Shown: positions 53,150 through 63,667 of the stretch, piece after piece | Layout of the letters: every line of letters begins with the position of its first letter | How positions within the stretch are numbered: the stretch's first letter is position 1 | Source: Ypsolopha sequella | Lineage: Eukaryota > Arthropoda > Insecta > Lepidoptera > Ypsolophidae | NCBI GenBank assembly: GCA_934047225.1 | Contig: OW203984.1 | Location: 1,249,201-1,313,200, forward strand | Direction of reading: 5' to 3' | Length of the DNA stretch: 64,000 nucleotides | Notes under the pieces: generated by a model | Database searches by the model: none | What the model was told of the DNA's origin: nothing | Seen by the model: only the letters and a program-made list of their open reading frames with translations | Made by a program: the position numbers and the translations under genes

Positions 53150-53383
53150 AGGTGATGCGTTGATGAACAGTCTTTCGATGGATTGTCTGTAACGAACGAA
53201 ACCCTGTAACCAATTATTTAGCGGTACGGCTTCTCATAACATAATGCCGGTACACGACGAGTCACTTGACTTGATTATTTTGCACAAACTTAGTTCAAAT
53301 TCATACTGAAAATTTTGTAGAAGACCGATCGAACGTGCACGATCTGTCATGGGTTGCATTTATGGGGATTTTTGTTAATGTAG
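53150..53383. other. Unassigned DNA
   Basis: CAAATTCATACTGAAAATTT (53295-53314) resembles the end of the MITE family present at 53384. Otherwise unrecognised. Confidence 0.35.
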
Positions 53384-53492
53384 CCCAATTCATACTTGAG
53401 ACTCGGTAAGTCGTCAGAACCATGGTTCTATGACCCTTTTTATGAAAAATGCAAAATAAAATTTAGGCTTCCTATACTAATTGACTCGGAGG
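53384..53492 (+). repeat. CCAAATTCATACT-family repeat, half copy
   Basis: CCCAATTCATACTTGAGACT, GGTAAGTCGTCAGAACCATG and CCTATACTAATTGACTCGGA match 22444-22553 over about 110 bases. Confidence 0.7.
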
Positions 53493-53559
53493 TGTTCGTT
53501 AATTAGTATAGCGGTACAATTATTACTTTTTCGCATTCTGCAAGAAACGACATTAAACC

Positions 53560-53725
53560 TTTGTTCTGTCTGACCAATGTGCGGGTCCATATTTGTGCCC
53601 AAAATACGGCGATAGAGCTCACCACCTACCACGGTGCATGTGGTGTGGACTGCTGACTTGCTTTTCACGGTCCTTACTCGGAACACCTCTGACACTCCCT
53701 CGGAGATTCATGTCGTGTCAATGTA
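53560..53725 (+). repeat. SINE body and 3' block
   Basis: GGGTCCATATTTGTGCCCAA, AATACGGCGATAGAGCTCAC and CTCGGAACACCTCTGACACT followed by CCTCGGAGATTCATGTCGTG. Most complete 3' half of the SINE family in the window; the tRNA head is missing. Confidence 0.8.
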
Positions 53726-54540
53726 TTTTTTTTTTGTAGGTAATAGGACGAACTGACATCCTTGAGTGTACGTATGTGGCAGGAAAATTGTGTAATTCGT
53801 CGGATTACAAACAGTGTCGTAGTTTCTAAACGGGCGATGGTTTGCAATTTGCTGAAGGTAAGTTTTAAAACGCTCACTGTTTTGTGATTTGCCTCAATTC
53901 GTCATTTGTATTAAGCCGAAATTTAAAATCTTTTACCAAAAATTCAAAAATAGGTGCGACGTCGAGCGGAGCTAAGTGGAGTAAGGAGCGTGTTAGGTTT
54001 ACATGTAAATACATACTGGGAGCCGAGCAAAGCGTAGCGGAGCGAGGCGACCCTCAATAGTTCTAACGGAATTCCTACGAATATGCTGCAAATATTAAAA
54101 TGCCGAATTCTACGATATGAGAACGACATAGCAAATTGCAAAACAGCAAGCTTTTAAAAACTGACGACTTCGTCTGTAAACTTGACCTTGTCTTGTAAAA
54201 TGGACAATTTCCAAATTTCTAGCCTCCGTTTTAGCTTTTGATCCAAATAATGGATCTGAAAACATTTGATAGCAAATTAAATAAAAAGTGAGTATTAAAA
54301 GTTTAAATCCTAAACAATGTGGAAATGGTCTGAAACTCGGTCGGTGCGCAAATTCAACGACTGTTAAATGGAGCCTCTAGTTCTGCTAGAGTTCTAGCGT
54401 TAGTTTTGCGACAAATTTTGGGACAATAAACGTAGGTGTAATGGTGATTAATAAATGAAAGTGGGCGAATGTGGTCCAATATTGGTAAGTTCTGTGTTCT
54501 GTGGGTGCAAGCGTCGCCACGATCAACTTGTATGTTATCC
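53726..54540. other. Unassigned DNA with a GAGCGGAGC-rich patch
   Basis: 53955-54050 has CGTCGAGCGGAGCTAAGTGG and GGGAGCCGAGCAAAGCGTAG then CGGAGCGAGGCGACC, related to 15405-15424 and reminiscent of the hairpin centres elsewhere. The rest is unrecognised. Confidence 0.35.
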
Positions 54541-55230
54541 TTCCTTCATTTCAATCTTTCAGGGCGACCAGTGAACTCCTTGATTGTCTCAGTAGACAAT
54601 ATCCCAATTGAGCAAGTTGAAGCAAGCACCTTCCTTGGTTTCGAACTTGACCGCGGAGTCACCTGGGGATCGCACATCGAGAAGCTATGCGCGCGTCTGG
54701 GTAGTGCGTGTTTCGCTCTGCGGCGGTTGGCTCGCACAGTACCCCGTGACGTGGTACGCACCTGCTATTTCGCGACAGTGCATTCCTTGCTGCAGTATGG
54801 CACCGAGCTGTGGGGGCGCGCCGCTGACTGGGAGCGCGCCTTCAAGATGCAGAAAAGGGCCATCCGCGCAATCGTGCAGGTGTCATCGCAACGCACGTCA
54901 GCACGCCCCTACTTTAAGGAATTAGGTATCCTCACGTTGCCGTCGATCATGATTCATCAGGTCGCGGTTTACATGCGTGAGAACATACACCTGTATAAGA
55001 GGGGCGGTGATGTACATACAAAATGCACCCGAAACGCTCACAAACTTGTATCATTAAGTCACAAACTGACGAAGACATCCAAAGCGACACACATAATGGG
55101 CCCTAGGATATATAACCGTCTCCCTTCACTCGTGACAGAAGCAAAAACTGTCAGCTCCTTTAAGACGAAATTAAAACAATGGCTTATTGAGCGGAACCTG
55201 TACAGTGTGAAGGAATTCTGCACAGAATAG
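54541..55230 (+). pseudogene. LINE reverse transcriptase C-terminal domain
   Basis: Open frame (about 228 of 253 codons look genuine) reading TFLGFELDRGVTWGSHIEKL, FALRRLARTVPRDVVRTCYF, SLLQYGTELWG, KMQKRAIRAI, FKELGILTLPSIMIHQVAVY and the terminal GPRIYNRLPS plus FKTKLKQWL. This is the thumb and post-RT part of a jockey/CR1-like polymerase. It is undamaged, so the insertion is fairly young, but it is 5'-truncated before the catalytic FADD box. It ends at a normal stop (55228-55230), with the 3' tail to about 55415. Confidence 0.9.
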
Positions 55231-55415
55231 AATAGAAATAGTTAAGACTTTAATTTGTGAATTAATTTTAATGCAATTTATAATTATTATATTTGAATTA
55301 ATTTATTTGTATTTATTTTTGATTCATCGCACAGTGTACTATTGTACTATTAATGTTATAATTTACTTGACTTGTAATGCACATTACTAATAAAAATGTT
55401 CTATGTTCTATGTTA
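55231..55415 (+). other. LINE 3' tail
   Basis: AT-rich untranslated tail of the preceding LINE, ending in a repeated TTCTATG (GTTCTATGTTCTATGTTAAT, 55399-55418). Confidence 0.7.
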
Positions 55416-56094
55416 ATAAAAGGACATAATGTAGTCCTCAAGCAAGCATAAGCCATAAGAATTTATGTCGTGATGACGTATTTTGTACTCGAAATGTATA
55501 CGTTTAGAACAACGTATAGAAAAACAGAAAGATTTTTTTTTATTTATTTATAACAAAGATATTTAAGTCAGATAATCTTGTAGATAGTCTTCATTTATAG
55601 CGAGCTCCAAGTTCCCTTAAACACCTAAATACTAGTTCTGAACTATTTGATAGCCTCAGCTACGTCCAGGAAAGCTACGAAACTTCTGAGATAGGCGAAT
55701 CAAAAAAGCGCTCATCCCTTGAAATATTTGAAGTAATATTTATCCTTTCACTTTTATATTTTACTGTTAGTAAAATTGTGGGTCTTAACATTTGAGTCGA
55801 GGTACCCGTTCATAAATACAGAAGTAACTCTGTAAATCGTGGTGAAACAGAAACACAAAATGAAGTAATGTTCGTGGCACGAACATAACGACAGTTTTTG
55901 TGCTTGCCAAGTTCTGACCCTAAGTAGCGAAACTTCATTAAACTTGCCTCGTTAATTGTAAACTTGGCTGCGCGGAACAATACTAATCGAATTTAGGGCC
56001 TTTTCGCTCTTTTCTTCTTTTCGATTTCAGATTTAATTGTTGTTTGCGTTCAATTTAAAACCGCCTCGTCGGTTATGTTGTGTTAGAGCATGTA
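55416..56094. other. Unassigned AT-rich DNA
   Basis: No recognised feature. Confidence 0.3.
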
Positions 56095-56373
56095 CTGTTA
56101 TGCAGTGGCGTGCACAGAACTTTTTGCTGGAAAAGCAAACAATTGGTCAAGAACAACAATAAAAAAAATATGAAAAAATTTTAATATCACTTTGAAAAAA
56201 AAAATTTTGTATGACGCCAGGGTAGACAATGTCTACCCTAGAGGGAAAATTTCCTATACAAACTTTTTTTTTTCAAAGTGATATTTAAATTTTTTTATAT
56301 TTTTTTTATTGTTGTTCTTGACCAATTGTTTGCTTTTCCAGCAAAAAGTTCTGTGCACGCCACTGCTGTTATG
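56095..56373. mobile_element. hAT-type hairpin MITE with 8-bp duplication
   Basis: The element is 56103-56365 (263 bp), flanked by CTGTTATG at 56095-56102 and 56366-56373. The ends CAGTGGCGTGCACAGAACTT are exactly inverted, and the arms (about 113 bp) are nearly identical, with a short central AGGGTAGAC/GTCTACCCT stem. A CAGTGG terminus with an 8-bp duplication fits the hAT superfamily. Non-coding, and young judging by the arms. Confidence 0.93.
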
Positions 56374-56875
56374 TTATGCACTTTTGTTCGGTTTTTCAAG
56401 TCTTAAATGATTTTATTTCTTTCTCTGATAAAAGTTATTATTAAACCCGTTTGAACGAAAAGCAATCTTTCTTTGTTTTTATCAGATTTTCATCACTAGC
56501 CCACATATTTTTTATCGGTGCTTGCTCGATCGTCAAGATTCGAACCCGGGTCTATAACGCCTCTATAAGGTCTATAACGTCGTTAACGTTATTTTTTTAT
56601 TTCGGCTTTAATCATTTTAGTTCTGTTTCCGTAGCACACTTTTTCTTTCTCACAAATACTTTCACGCAAGTTGATAAAAAATTATGAATGAAGGCTAATG
56701 GCCTAATTGTTTCTCTTCGATTGTTTTAATTGAGTAAGATTTTGATTGCTCCTTAATACAGTGAAAGTAAAAGTTGACTTAATTCAATTTAGAATTCTGT
56801 AGAAGAATCGAGTTCATCATTAATTCCGATTTGACCTCAATGAAAACTGTCGATTCCTTCAGGTTCAATAAAAAA
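56374..56875. other. Unassigned DNA
   Basis: AGATTCGAACCCGGGTC at 56535-56551 is the complement of a tRNA B box (GGGTTCGAATC) and may be a minus-strand SINE or tRNA relic. Otherwise AT-rich. Confidence 0.35.
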
Positions 56876-57132
56876 CAGTGCGAGTCGAACTCGCGCGCGA
56901 AGGGTTCCGTACCATTATGTATGAAAACGGCAAAAAAAACAACCCTTCGTGCGCGAGTCCAACTCACACTTGGCCAATTTTTTAGTATTTGTTGTTATAG
57001 TGACCGCAGAAATACATCATCTGTGAAAATTTCAACTGTCTTACTATCACGGTTCATGACATGTATAGCCTGGTGACAGCGGAGTCTTAGTAATAGGGTC
57101 CCGTTGGTACCCTTTGGGTACGGAACCCTAAA
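56876..57132. repeat. 'AGGGTTCCGTACC' dispersed element, best copy
   Basis: CAGTGCGAGTCGAACTCGCG, AAGGGTTCCGTACCATTATG, CGTGCGCGAGTCCAACTCAC, AATTTCAACTGTCTTACTAT, GACAGCGGAGTCTTAGTAAT and AGGGTCCCGTTGGTACCCTT then GGGTACGGAACCCT. The first AGGGTTCCGTACC and last GGTACGGAACCCT are inverted, so the repeat has terminal inverted words. Non-coding. Confidence 0.9.
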
Positions 57133-58262
57133 AAAGGGGAACGGTTGTACATTCAAACGTTTGTCACAAATTTATCGTTCTTGCTTTTTCTGACCCAATT
57201 TCATTTTTAAAAACCCGGAATTTACAACTCTGCATTTTTATAGGTACAAAAACTTTTTAAACGAACGGGCGCCGGTACAGAGTTGCCATTAAATTTTTAC
57301 CTAAATAAACAAAAAATAATTTATGAGTTAATATTAAAGCAAAGCCTTAATTAAATATGTTCCTTGAAACAATGAAATTGTAAACCTCTATCCGTCTATA
57401 TGATTTTATGAGGATATGAGTACCTTTTAATTAAAACTTCGTTTTAAGCCGCTCAAATTAGGCCCAATTATTGAATTTAGATATATATATTTTTTTTATC
57501 ACTTTAGTATACTAAGTAAACCGTCTTAAAGTAAACCGTATATAACTCAAAATACGGGATGTAATTTAATTTACAGTCCTAAAGAACATTTGAAAGTCGA
57601 ACGAGGGTCCTTTGTTTGCTTTTTGAGGACCATAGACAAACTACCCCCAAGACTCATAACTGGCGACCGATTTCTGTCAACACATCTGACTAATCGAGCT
57701 TGATATAAAAGCTGCTGATTCAAAACTTGTGCCCGTGGAGACCAGATCTCTGATAAGGAACCGCTTTCTCAGTTTCTATGAATAAAAATCGTATTTTTTT
57801 TTAAGTAGGTTAAAATCCTTACTTGTGCAGTTACATGGTGTGGAAAAACCAATAACATGAACAACTTTAAAAATAATGCAATTATATTTCATAGTACATT
57901 GATTAAATATTTTATACAAATATTTTTACCAAATTCCTCACGATTCAACTTAAACTGGTCTCTCGTTAAATCGAAGCTTGCGCACCCCGTTAAGGTCTTT
58001 CAACCTGTCTCGTACTCTCTTGTATACTGTAGTATTTTTGTTTCGTTTATTTGGTGTGAATTTATAGACCACTTATTAATCGATACGTATTGATTCATGT
58101 AGATATCTATTACATCTAAGCGTTTAATAAGTAGGTATTTTATTCTGTTGTCATTTCACAAACTGTGTCAATTAAAATGCATAAATCCCTTTCATTTTTC
58201 TTTTGTATTTTATTAGAATCTTATGAAAAACCTATCATGTATAATAGTAGATTATTAACCAA
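57133..58262. other. Unassigned AT-rich DNA
   Basis: No recognised coding, RNA or repeat feature. Confidence 0.3.
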
Positions 58263-58356
58263 GGGCTGTATGACATCAATTGCATACGAGGTTTTTGGCG
58301 CCTGAGCGAAGCGAAGGCGCTAATTAACCCGAGTATGCAATTGATGCTTACGCCCG
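58263..58356. mobile_element. Hairpin element end with GAGCGAAGCGAAG centre
   Basis: GACATCAATTGCATAC (58272) and GTATGCAATTGATGC (58333) are inverted. The centre is GGCGCCTGAGCGAAGCGAAG followed by GCGC. Same design as 27911-28008. It lies 75 bp from the short reading frame at 58431 and may be one end of the transposon that encoded it. Confidence 0.75.
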
Positions 58357-58430
58357 AGATAAATACTCTGCTTTACATATCGATTGTGAGGTAAGTAAAC
58401 AACAAGACAGCAGGTTTCAATGAACATTTA

Positions 58431-58550
58431 TTAAGAAGAAAAAAATGTGTATTTAATTAAAATTAACGGCGGTAATGTATTTTCGACAACTGTTTTTGCC
58501 CTTTCTTTAATAAAATCGGGCGTTAGATCTATGTCTTCGTCACAAGACAT
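58431..58550 (-). pseudogene. Short frame, possible transposase/recombinase N-terminus
   Basis: ATG at 58550 to stop at 58431, 39 residues, starting MSCDEDIDLTPDFIKERAKT and continuing VVENTLPP. The acidic start followed by 'F..(E/R)(R/K)A..VV.N.LP' recalls N-termini of insect proteins with tyrosine-recombinase-like domains (Crypton-like), in which 'LPEKS...Y' follows. Here the sequence diverges right after LPP, so only the first exon-like piece survives. Identification is tentative. Confidence 0.4.
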
Positions 58551-59424
58551 GTTTAAAACTTTTGAAAAAGAACTCAAACAAGAAAATTAATTACTTTCGC
58601 GATGCTTTCGCGCCTACTTACTAGACTGCCTTTTTTTTTTTCACGCACGCAAGCGCGTTAAATCTTGCTGGCCAGTTTGATTTTTAAATCGATTCCATCT
58701 AACATACGATGTGGAAACAAATAGTTCTATATTTAAAATAAAATCTTTATAAAATAAATTGTCTAGATTCCGATTCGAGTAATTAATCGATACCGAGAAA
58801 AAAAATATTAACTTTTTAAAAATATTCTTCGTGCAGTATGAGTATGACAGTTCTTTTTTCAAATTCCAAAACCTATGCTGTAATGATAGTCATACACCCC
58901 GGCATTCAGGGGTGTAAGGGTGTACTTACAGAGCAAGAGATATGTAAAATATAATAATAAATATTCTCTGGATCAACCTCACTCTTCCGAGTTTACATTT
59001 TGAATCTGTAATTTATTAATCGATACCTAATAAACCATTATTGACACTATTGTGATACAATAATATTTCTAAGAAACTAAAAGGTAAAAGTGCATGAAAT
59101 TAAAATAATTCATATATCAAAATTATATCGATAAAATATATCGTGTATTAAATAACCCTGTCTCGTCTCTAATCCTACAAAGTATTGCTACTTATGACGG
59201 AATGACCTTGGTAGAACCAATAAGATTGCAGTACCCCGCTTCCGCATACCTCGGCTAGTTGACAGAATTAATTGTACACTTAAAATTTAACAATAGCCGT
59301 CTTTGGGGTATTTTATCTTTGTTGAGGACGCATTAAAGTTACATAATAAATTGTTATTTTTTTCCAACAATAGCACTGGTCAATGCAACAATTGCACGGA
59401 AAAATTAAAAGTCGCTTAAAAAGT
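58551..59424. other. Unassigned DNA
   Basis: A small perfect hairpin ACACCCCGGCATTCAGGGGTGT lies at about 58893-58914 (shown as stem ACACCCC / GGGGTGT). GCGCGAAAGCATCGCGAAAG (minus strand) precedes the short frame. Otherwise unrecognised AT-rich DNA. Confidence 0.35.
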
Positions 59425-59721
59425 CTGTGTTCGGTTTACGTACTTCGGAAGGCACGCTAAATGTGAGTCCATATTTGTGCCGCTACACTTAATTCATATT
59501 CGAAAAACTTTGAAACCACCCCGGGGAGTCATATCGTGAATTAATAGAAACCACCCCGGGGAGTCATATCGTGAATTAATAGAAACCACCCCGGGGAGTC
59601 ATATCGTGAATTAATAGAAACCACCCCGGGGAGTCATATCGTGAATTAATAGAAACCACCCCGGGGAGTCATATCGTGAATTAATAGAAACCACCCCGGG
59701 GAGTCATATCGTGAATTAATA
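59425..59721 (+). repeat. SINE 3' half with internal 35-bp minisatellite
   Basis: The SINE body TGTGTTCGGTTTACGTACTT, CGGAAGGCACGCTAAATG and CCATATTTGTGCCG is followed by six 35-bp units at 59512, 59547, 59582, 59617, 59652 and 59687. Each starts GAAACCACCCCGGGGAGTCA and contains TATCGTGAATTAAT. The unit corresponds to the SINE's own 'AACACCTC...CTCGGAGATTCATGTCGTG' 3' block. Copies look identical. Confidence 0.9.
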
Positions 59722-60509
59722 GAAGTTCGTTTTCTAAATTATCTCTGTTTATTTTACTCTCTTTTTATAAATCTAGCTTATTTTCAGAATTAATTACTTA
59801 TTTCAAGCGCGGAGAATGTTAACTTCCACACGTATTGTCCAAATACACGTACTAAAAGATATACTAGAGAATCAACAGCAAATGAACCCATGGGCAAGTC
59901 TTGTATTGAAACGGTCTTATCACTTTACCTTCATTATATTTGCCCTAAAAGGGTAACATCGGACTAGGTTTCTAAATGAATTAGAGCTATCGAAGCGGCG
60001 GCCTTCGTCACAATTAAAATAATGAAATCCTTTTATCTGTCGAAGCAAACCTCCGAGGGACAATCGTCTCAATTGAGTAAAACTTTAAAGAAAATGTCAA
60101 AATGATTTCTGGGAAAAGTTATTTATTGCGCTTTAATTTTTGGGGGTTGAGATTTCTTTTCGTGAAGGTCGTTTATAAAAAGATATTTGATATATTATAA
60201 GTTTATAAGGTATATATCATATTATATTTAATAAGGAACCAGGGCGAAGTGATAAGTCGGGTAAAATTCCACTTTGGTCTAAGGTTATCACAAAAAGGTT
60301 ATATTATTTTTCTCTATGCATCTTTTTTAAGGCAGAATGCAAATTTTCAGGCATTTGTACTGGCCAGTTAAGTTCTTCCAGCCGTTTAGAAAAAATATGT
60401 TGTTTCCATTTTTAAAAAAATAAAAAAAATTATTGCTTAATACATTTCGACATAATATCGAGTAATATTTTTTTTTACTGTTTTATTACTATTAAATAAA
60501 CAAAAGAAA
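59722..60509. other. Unassigned AT-rich DNA
   Basis: No recognised feature. Confidence 0.3.
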
Positions 60510-60776
60510 TCAATTAATAACGTTTATTTTCAAGAAAATTAAAAATGTAATAAATATTATTACGAAAACAAAATAATTATGAATATTAAGTATCATTATG
60601 AATACATGTAGGAAAAAATTACAAAAATACTTTTTAATTTTCTTCTTGAAAATGCCAATAGTTGGACTACTACGAATTGTAAGCGGTAATGAGTTCCAGA
60701 GCCAGTATTGTACGATGGGGTCCTCAGAAATGAGATAGTGTGAGATCTGCAAGTCAACATCCGACAAATTTATCAA
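60510..60776 (-). pseudogene. LINE C-terminal fragment
   Basis: The minus frame reads SEDPIVQYWLWNSLPLTIRS then IGIFKKKIKKYF. The 'WNSLPLxIRS....FKxKxxxF' pattern is the common end of jockey/CR1-like polymerases. AT-rich tail follows toward 60420. It may belong with the fragment at 61550-61860, separated by a nested insertion. Confidence 0.75.
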
Positions 60777-61549
60777 TAGGTCGGTATAAGTATTATAAGG
60801 AGTACTATGGTACTAGCTGAAAACCGGCATTGAAGATTAATCCCCAACATTTGCTGAGCCAGGGCCAGTTTAGTATTTTACAGTGCATGCAACAACTTTT
60901 TTAGGTATATTATTTAGAACTATGTTTAAAAATGTTTGTGCTTTTAATTTCTTTGTGTATTTTTATATTGTGTTGTTTCGTGTACTGTTTGTATTAATAA
61001 TGTAGTTTTGGTTTATTAAAAACTAATAATAAAAAGGTAAAAATAATAATTTTACTCAAGATATATTTCGAGCAGCACTGGGCCTGGCATCAGTTGAGAA
61101 TCTGACAATGAATTAAATATGGCATATAAGTTATTTAAAAAAAAGAAAAAAGTAAAAAAGGTTTATTTACAATTTATCTAAATTTAATTTTCATTCAAAT
61201 TCCTTCATTCAGTCAAATTCATTCATTCGTTCAAATTCATTCATCCATTCATTCGATTATTCATTCATTCATTCGTTCATTATAATCTATTTAAAGAAAT
61301 TATTATTATTAGACAGTGGTACCACCCAGCAGCCGCGATAGGTATGTGTATTGCGTTGATTCCTGCGGTTGCTAAATGGCGCCACCGTTGCCATACCTTG
61401 GTCTGGGTTTCTCGTGTAATATATGTCGGAGTCGTCAATGTTGTCGGTTAAGTCCAGGTCTGTAGTGCACACCAAGTGACCATATCTTATAAAAAGAGAC
61501 AAATATATATTTATCAAAAAGTATGTATTAATAAACATTTTTCTATTCT
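60777..61549. other. DNA between two LINE pieces, with (ATTC)n run
   Basis: Includes a degenerate ATTC/ATTCG microsatellite (61190-61280). 61290-61545 is less AT-rich; on the minus strand it ends TACCACTGTCTAATAATAAT, like a LINE 3' tail. If the flanking LINE pieces are one copy, this stretch is an insertion into it. Confidence 0.4.
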
Positions 61550-61860
61550 ATTCTGTGTTGCTTGTCCCTCGAAAAGAGGTACTCAAAGCGGTCACGCAAA
61601 TACAGAGGTGCAGAAGAGCTCGTGAGAATATTGAAAAGAACGCACAATATGTGGACGTTCTGACGTTGCCGAATCGGGAGCCACGCTAGTTCTTTTCTAT
61701 ATTGGAACATAAACCAAAAATAAAAATAAACCGGGTGGCCAAGTTTTGGCGGCGTTCTAGTTTACTAAGTAACTTTTCATTTGCATCCAAAAGTAGACAT
61801 CGGCATAGTCGATGAGAGGCTGTAGGGTTTGTGCAAGAGTTACCTTAGTTCTATTTTAAG
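61550..61860 (-). pseudogene. LINE reverse transcriptase fragment
   Basis: The minus strand reads QPLIDYADV, then an interrupted PDSATSERPHILCVLFNILT and SSSAPLYLRDRFEYLFSRDK. This is the '(Q)PxxDYxD.C' plus 'L.....APxYLxxxF' section of CR1/jockey-like polymerases. Stops and frameshifts present. It precedes the C-terminal piece at 60510-60776 in the same orientation. Confidence 0.75.
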
Positions 61861-62418
61861 TACTATTTTACAAAAAAGAAAATTTTGTAATGGGAATACT
61901 TAAAGATCGATTCTCAGTATTTGTTACTCTTATGGAAAATCCAATTATTTTGAAGCTACTATAACATGATTTAAAATACTTTTAACCATAGTCAACTATT
62001 TTTATATATTGCTCTTATCTTAAAGTAGTACTTTGGCCATTATAATTATTTCTTAATATTGTGTAATAAATGCGGAGAATCGACCCTTAAACAGCCTTCA
62101 GAGATAGCTAAATGTTGCTATCTACCAATCATATCGTCATTAATCCTAATAATTCCACTTTATCGCAGTATTTTTACTAGATCAGCAGACAAAACCTTTA
62201 TCGAATCAATCGACCAACAAAATTCTATATTCGGAATTCAAATCAGAGTGTAGTACTCTCGAAGGTTGTTTATCCGAGTCACGTCGCGCGCCTGATGAAG
62301 GAACCGATCCCTTGTTACCGTTGGATCGGGAACGCGATCAGCACCCGTGACGTCAAATACCTACGCGTACGGTTCTGCGTCAATCTAGTTATCTTGTCTC
62401 TGGGCGAATCGCCTGAAT
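61861..62418. other. Unassigned DNA
   Basis: 62270-62400 is GC-richer (CGTCGCGCGCCTGATGAAGG, GTTGGATCGGGAACGCGATC) without recognised identity. The rest is AT-rich. Confidence 0.3.
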
Positions 62419-62569
62419 GGGCGCTTTAACACCGGACGATAACGATACCGACATAACCAACTGTAACGACATTGATATGTCAGGCCGATAATTTAACGTT
62501 ATGATATGACACACGGTCAGACGACCGCAGTGGTGCTGCGTGTCACCCCACTGCCTACTCTCCAGGTCC

Positions 62570-63449
62570 CATAGCATAGTATTTAATCGCGCGCGACGCC
62601 ACTAGTTGAATCACATGTGCAAGGAGCGTGACGTACTGTTTAATCACAAAAGGAAGTGTTTAGCCTGCCACCAGCGGCCGTTTAACAAAATAATATATTC
62701 TGCCACTAGCGGCAGAATAACAAAAATAATTATTCTACCACAAGTTTATGATTATTGAAATGTACTTCCTAACGTCAACTAGATAATATACAATATTCAA
62801 TACACGTTTGTTGAACGTAGTGAGTGGTGGCTGAATAGCATAAATGGCTATCCTGCCGCAAGTTAATTACCGTTGGAACGTAATCCTTATCTGCATGGCT
62901 TAAAGTACAAAGTCTAAAATGTAGCTGCTGCATCGCAGCAAAGTTAGTGCCAAAATTAACAAAACAAAAAAACGAATCAGAGCACCCCAAATCCACCCAG
63001 TCTTGTGGGTACTACCCCTAGAGTGTATATAAAAAGCCGGAGGCGCAGAGGTAGGGCAGCCCCCGCCCGCAGTAACTAAGTACAGGCACCCGTGTGAGGC
63101 GTAGTTAACGTAGTTAACTAAGCTTGCACTTAGTTACGCAAGCAGTTGCAGAAGTAACTTCAGGTCATTAATCGATTTTAGTCCGAAAAGTGCGGTTACG
63201 GTTTTACAAAAAAATACATAATTCAAAAACCTCTCCTCCACATAAACACAATAAATATTCGAATATCTGCTCTGGTGGCAGACTAGTAACTTAGTTTTGT
63301 TAAACGACCACTAGTGGCAGGATTTTCAGGATTTGCTAGACGACCACTTGTGGCAGACTAGTCACTTCCATCGCAAAAACATCGTGTCACGCTCTTCGCA
63401 CTTGTGAATCAACTAAGTGGCGTCGCGCGCGATTAAACACTGTGCTATG
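62570..63449. mobile_element. Inner 880-bp TIR element with TGCCACNAGNGGC repeats
   Basis: The left arm starts CATAGCATAGTATTTAATCG and continues CGCGCGACGCCACTAGTTGA; the right end is its complement with few changes, over about 62 bp. Further in, the arms share CTGCCACCAGCGGCCGTTTA / complement CTGCCACTAGTGGTCGTTTA, so looser homology extends to about 150 bp. The CTGCCAC(T/C)AG(T/C)GG word occurs about six times, three per side. The unique interior holds a TATA box. Non-autonomous. Confidence 0.75.
63026..63036 (+). promoter_or_regulatory. TATA-box-like site in the inner element
   Basis: TATATAAAAAG is followed by a GC-rich leader (GCCGGAGGCGCAGAGG, CAGCCCCCGCCCGCAGTAAC). Looks like a Pol II core promoter, but no coding sequence lies within reach in the window. 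Confidence 0.45.
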
Positions 63450-63667
63450 AGTGCTGGTTGTTGATATTAGCGCGACATTGGTCGATTTATTTTGTTTTTA
63501 GTGTGCAATAAAGAATATTTTATTGTATTGGTCGCTATCGGCGATGATATTGGTGACGAGAAAGATACAGTGTGAAAGCATTTCATAGTAAATGTATGAT
63601 ATAACCAGTCCAACGATACCGCGTAGCTATCATTTCGGTATCGCTACCGTCCAGTGTGTAAGCGCCC

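Larger units (their letters stand above)
62419..63667. mobile_element. Outer inverted-repeat element
   Basis: GGGCGCTTTAACACCGGACG with ATAACGATACCG following at the left is mirrored at the right (complement: GGGCGCTTACACACTGGACG then GTAGCGATACCG). The arms are about 32 bp with several mismatches. It encloses a second inverted-repeat element at 62570-63449. No transposase. No clear target duplication (flanks CTGAAT and AAAGTT). Confidence 0.55.

Noticed and set aside
62669..63360. CTCF-type insulator sites in the TGCCACNAGNGGC words
   Set aside because: Spacing between the CCAC/AG and GGC parts is one base shorter than the CTCF consensus, and the words lie symmetrically in transposon arms.
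62250..63560. Solo LTR (TATA box and downstream AATAAA)
   Set aside because: The segment has long terminal inverted repeats and no TG...CA direct-LTR boundaries or duplication.
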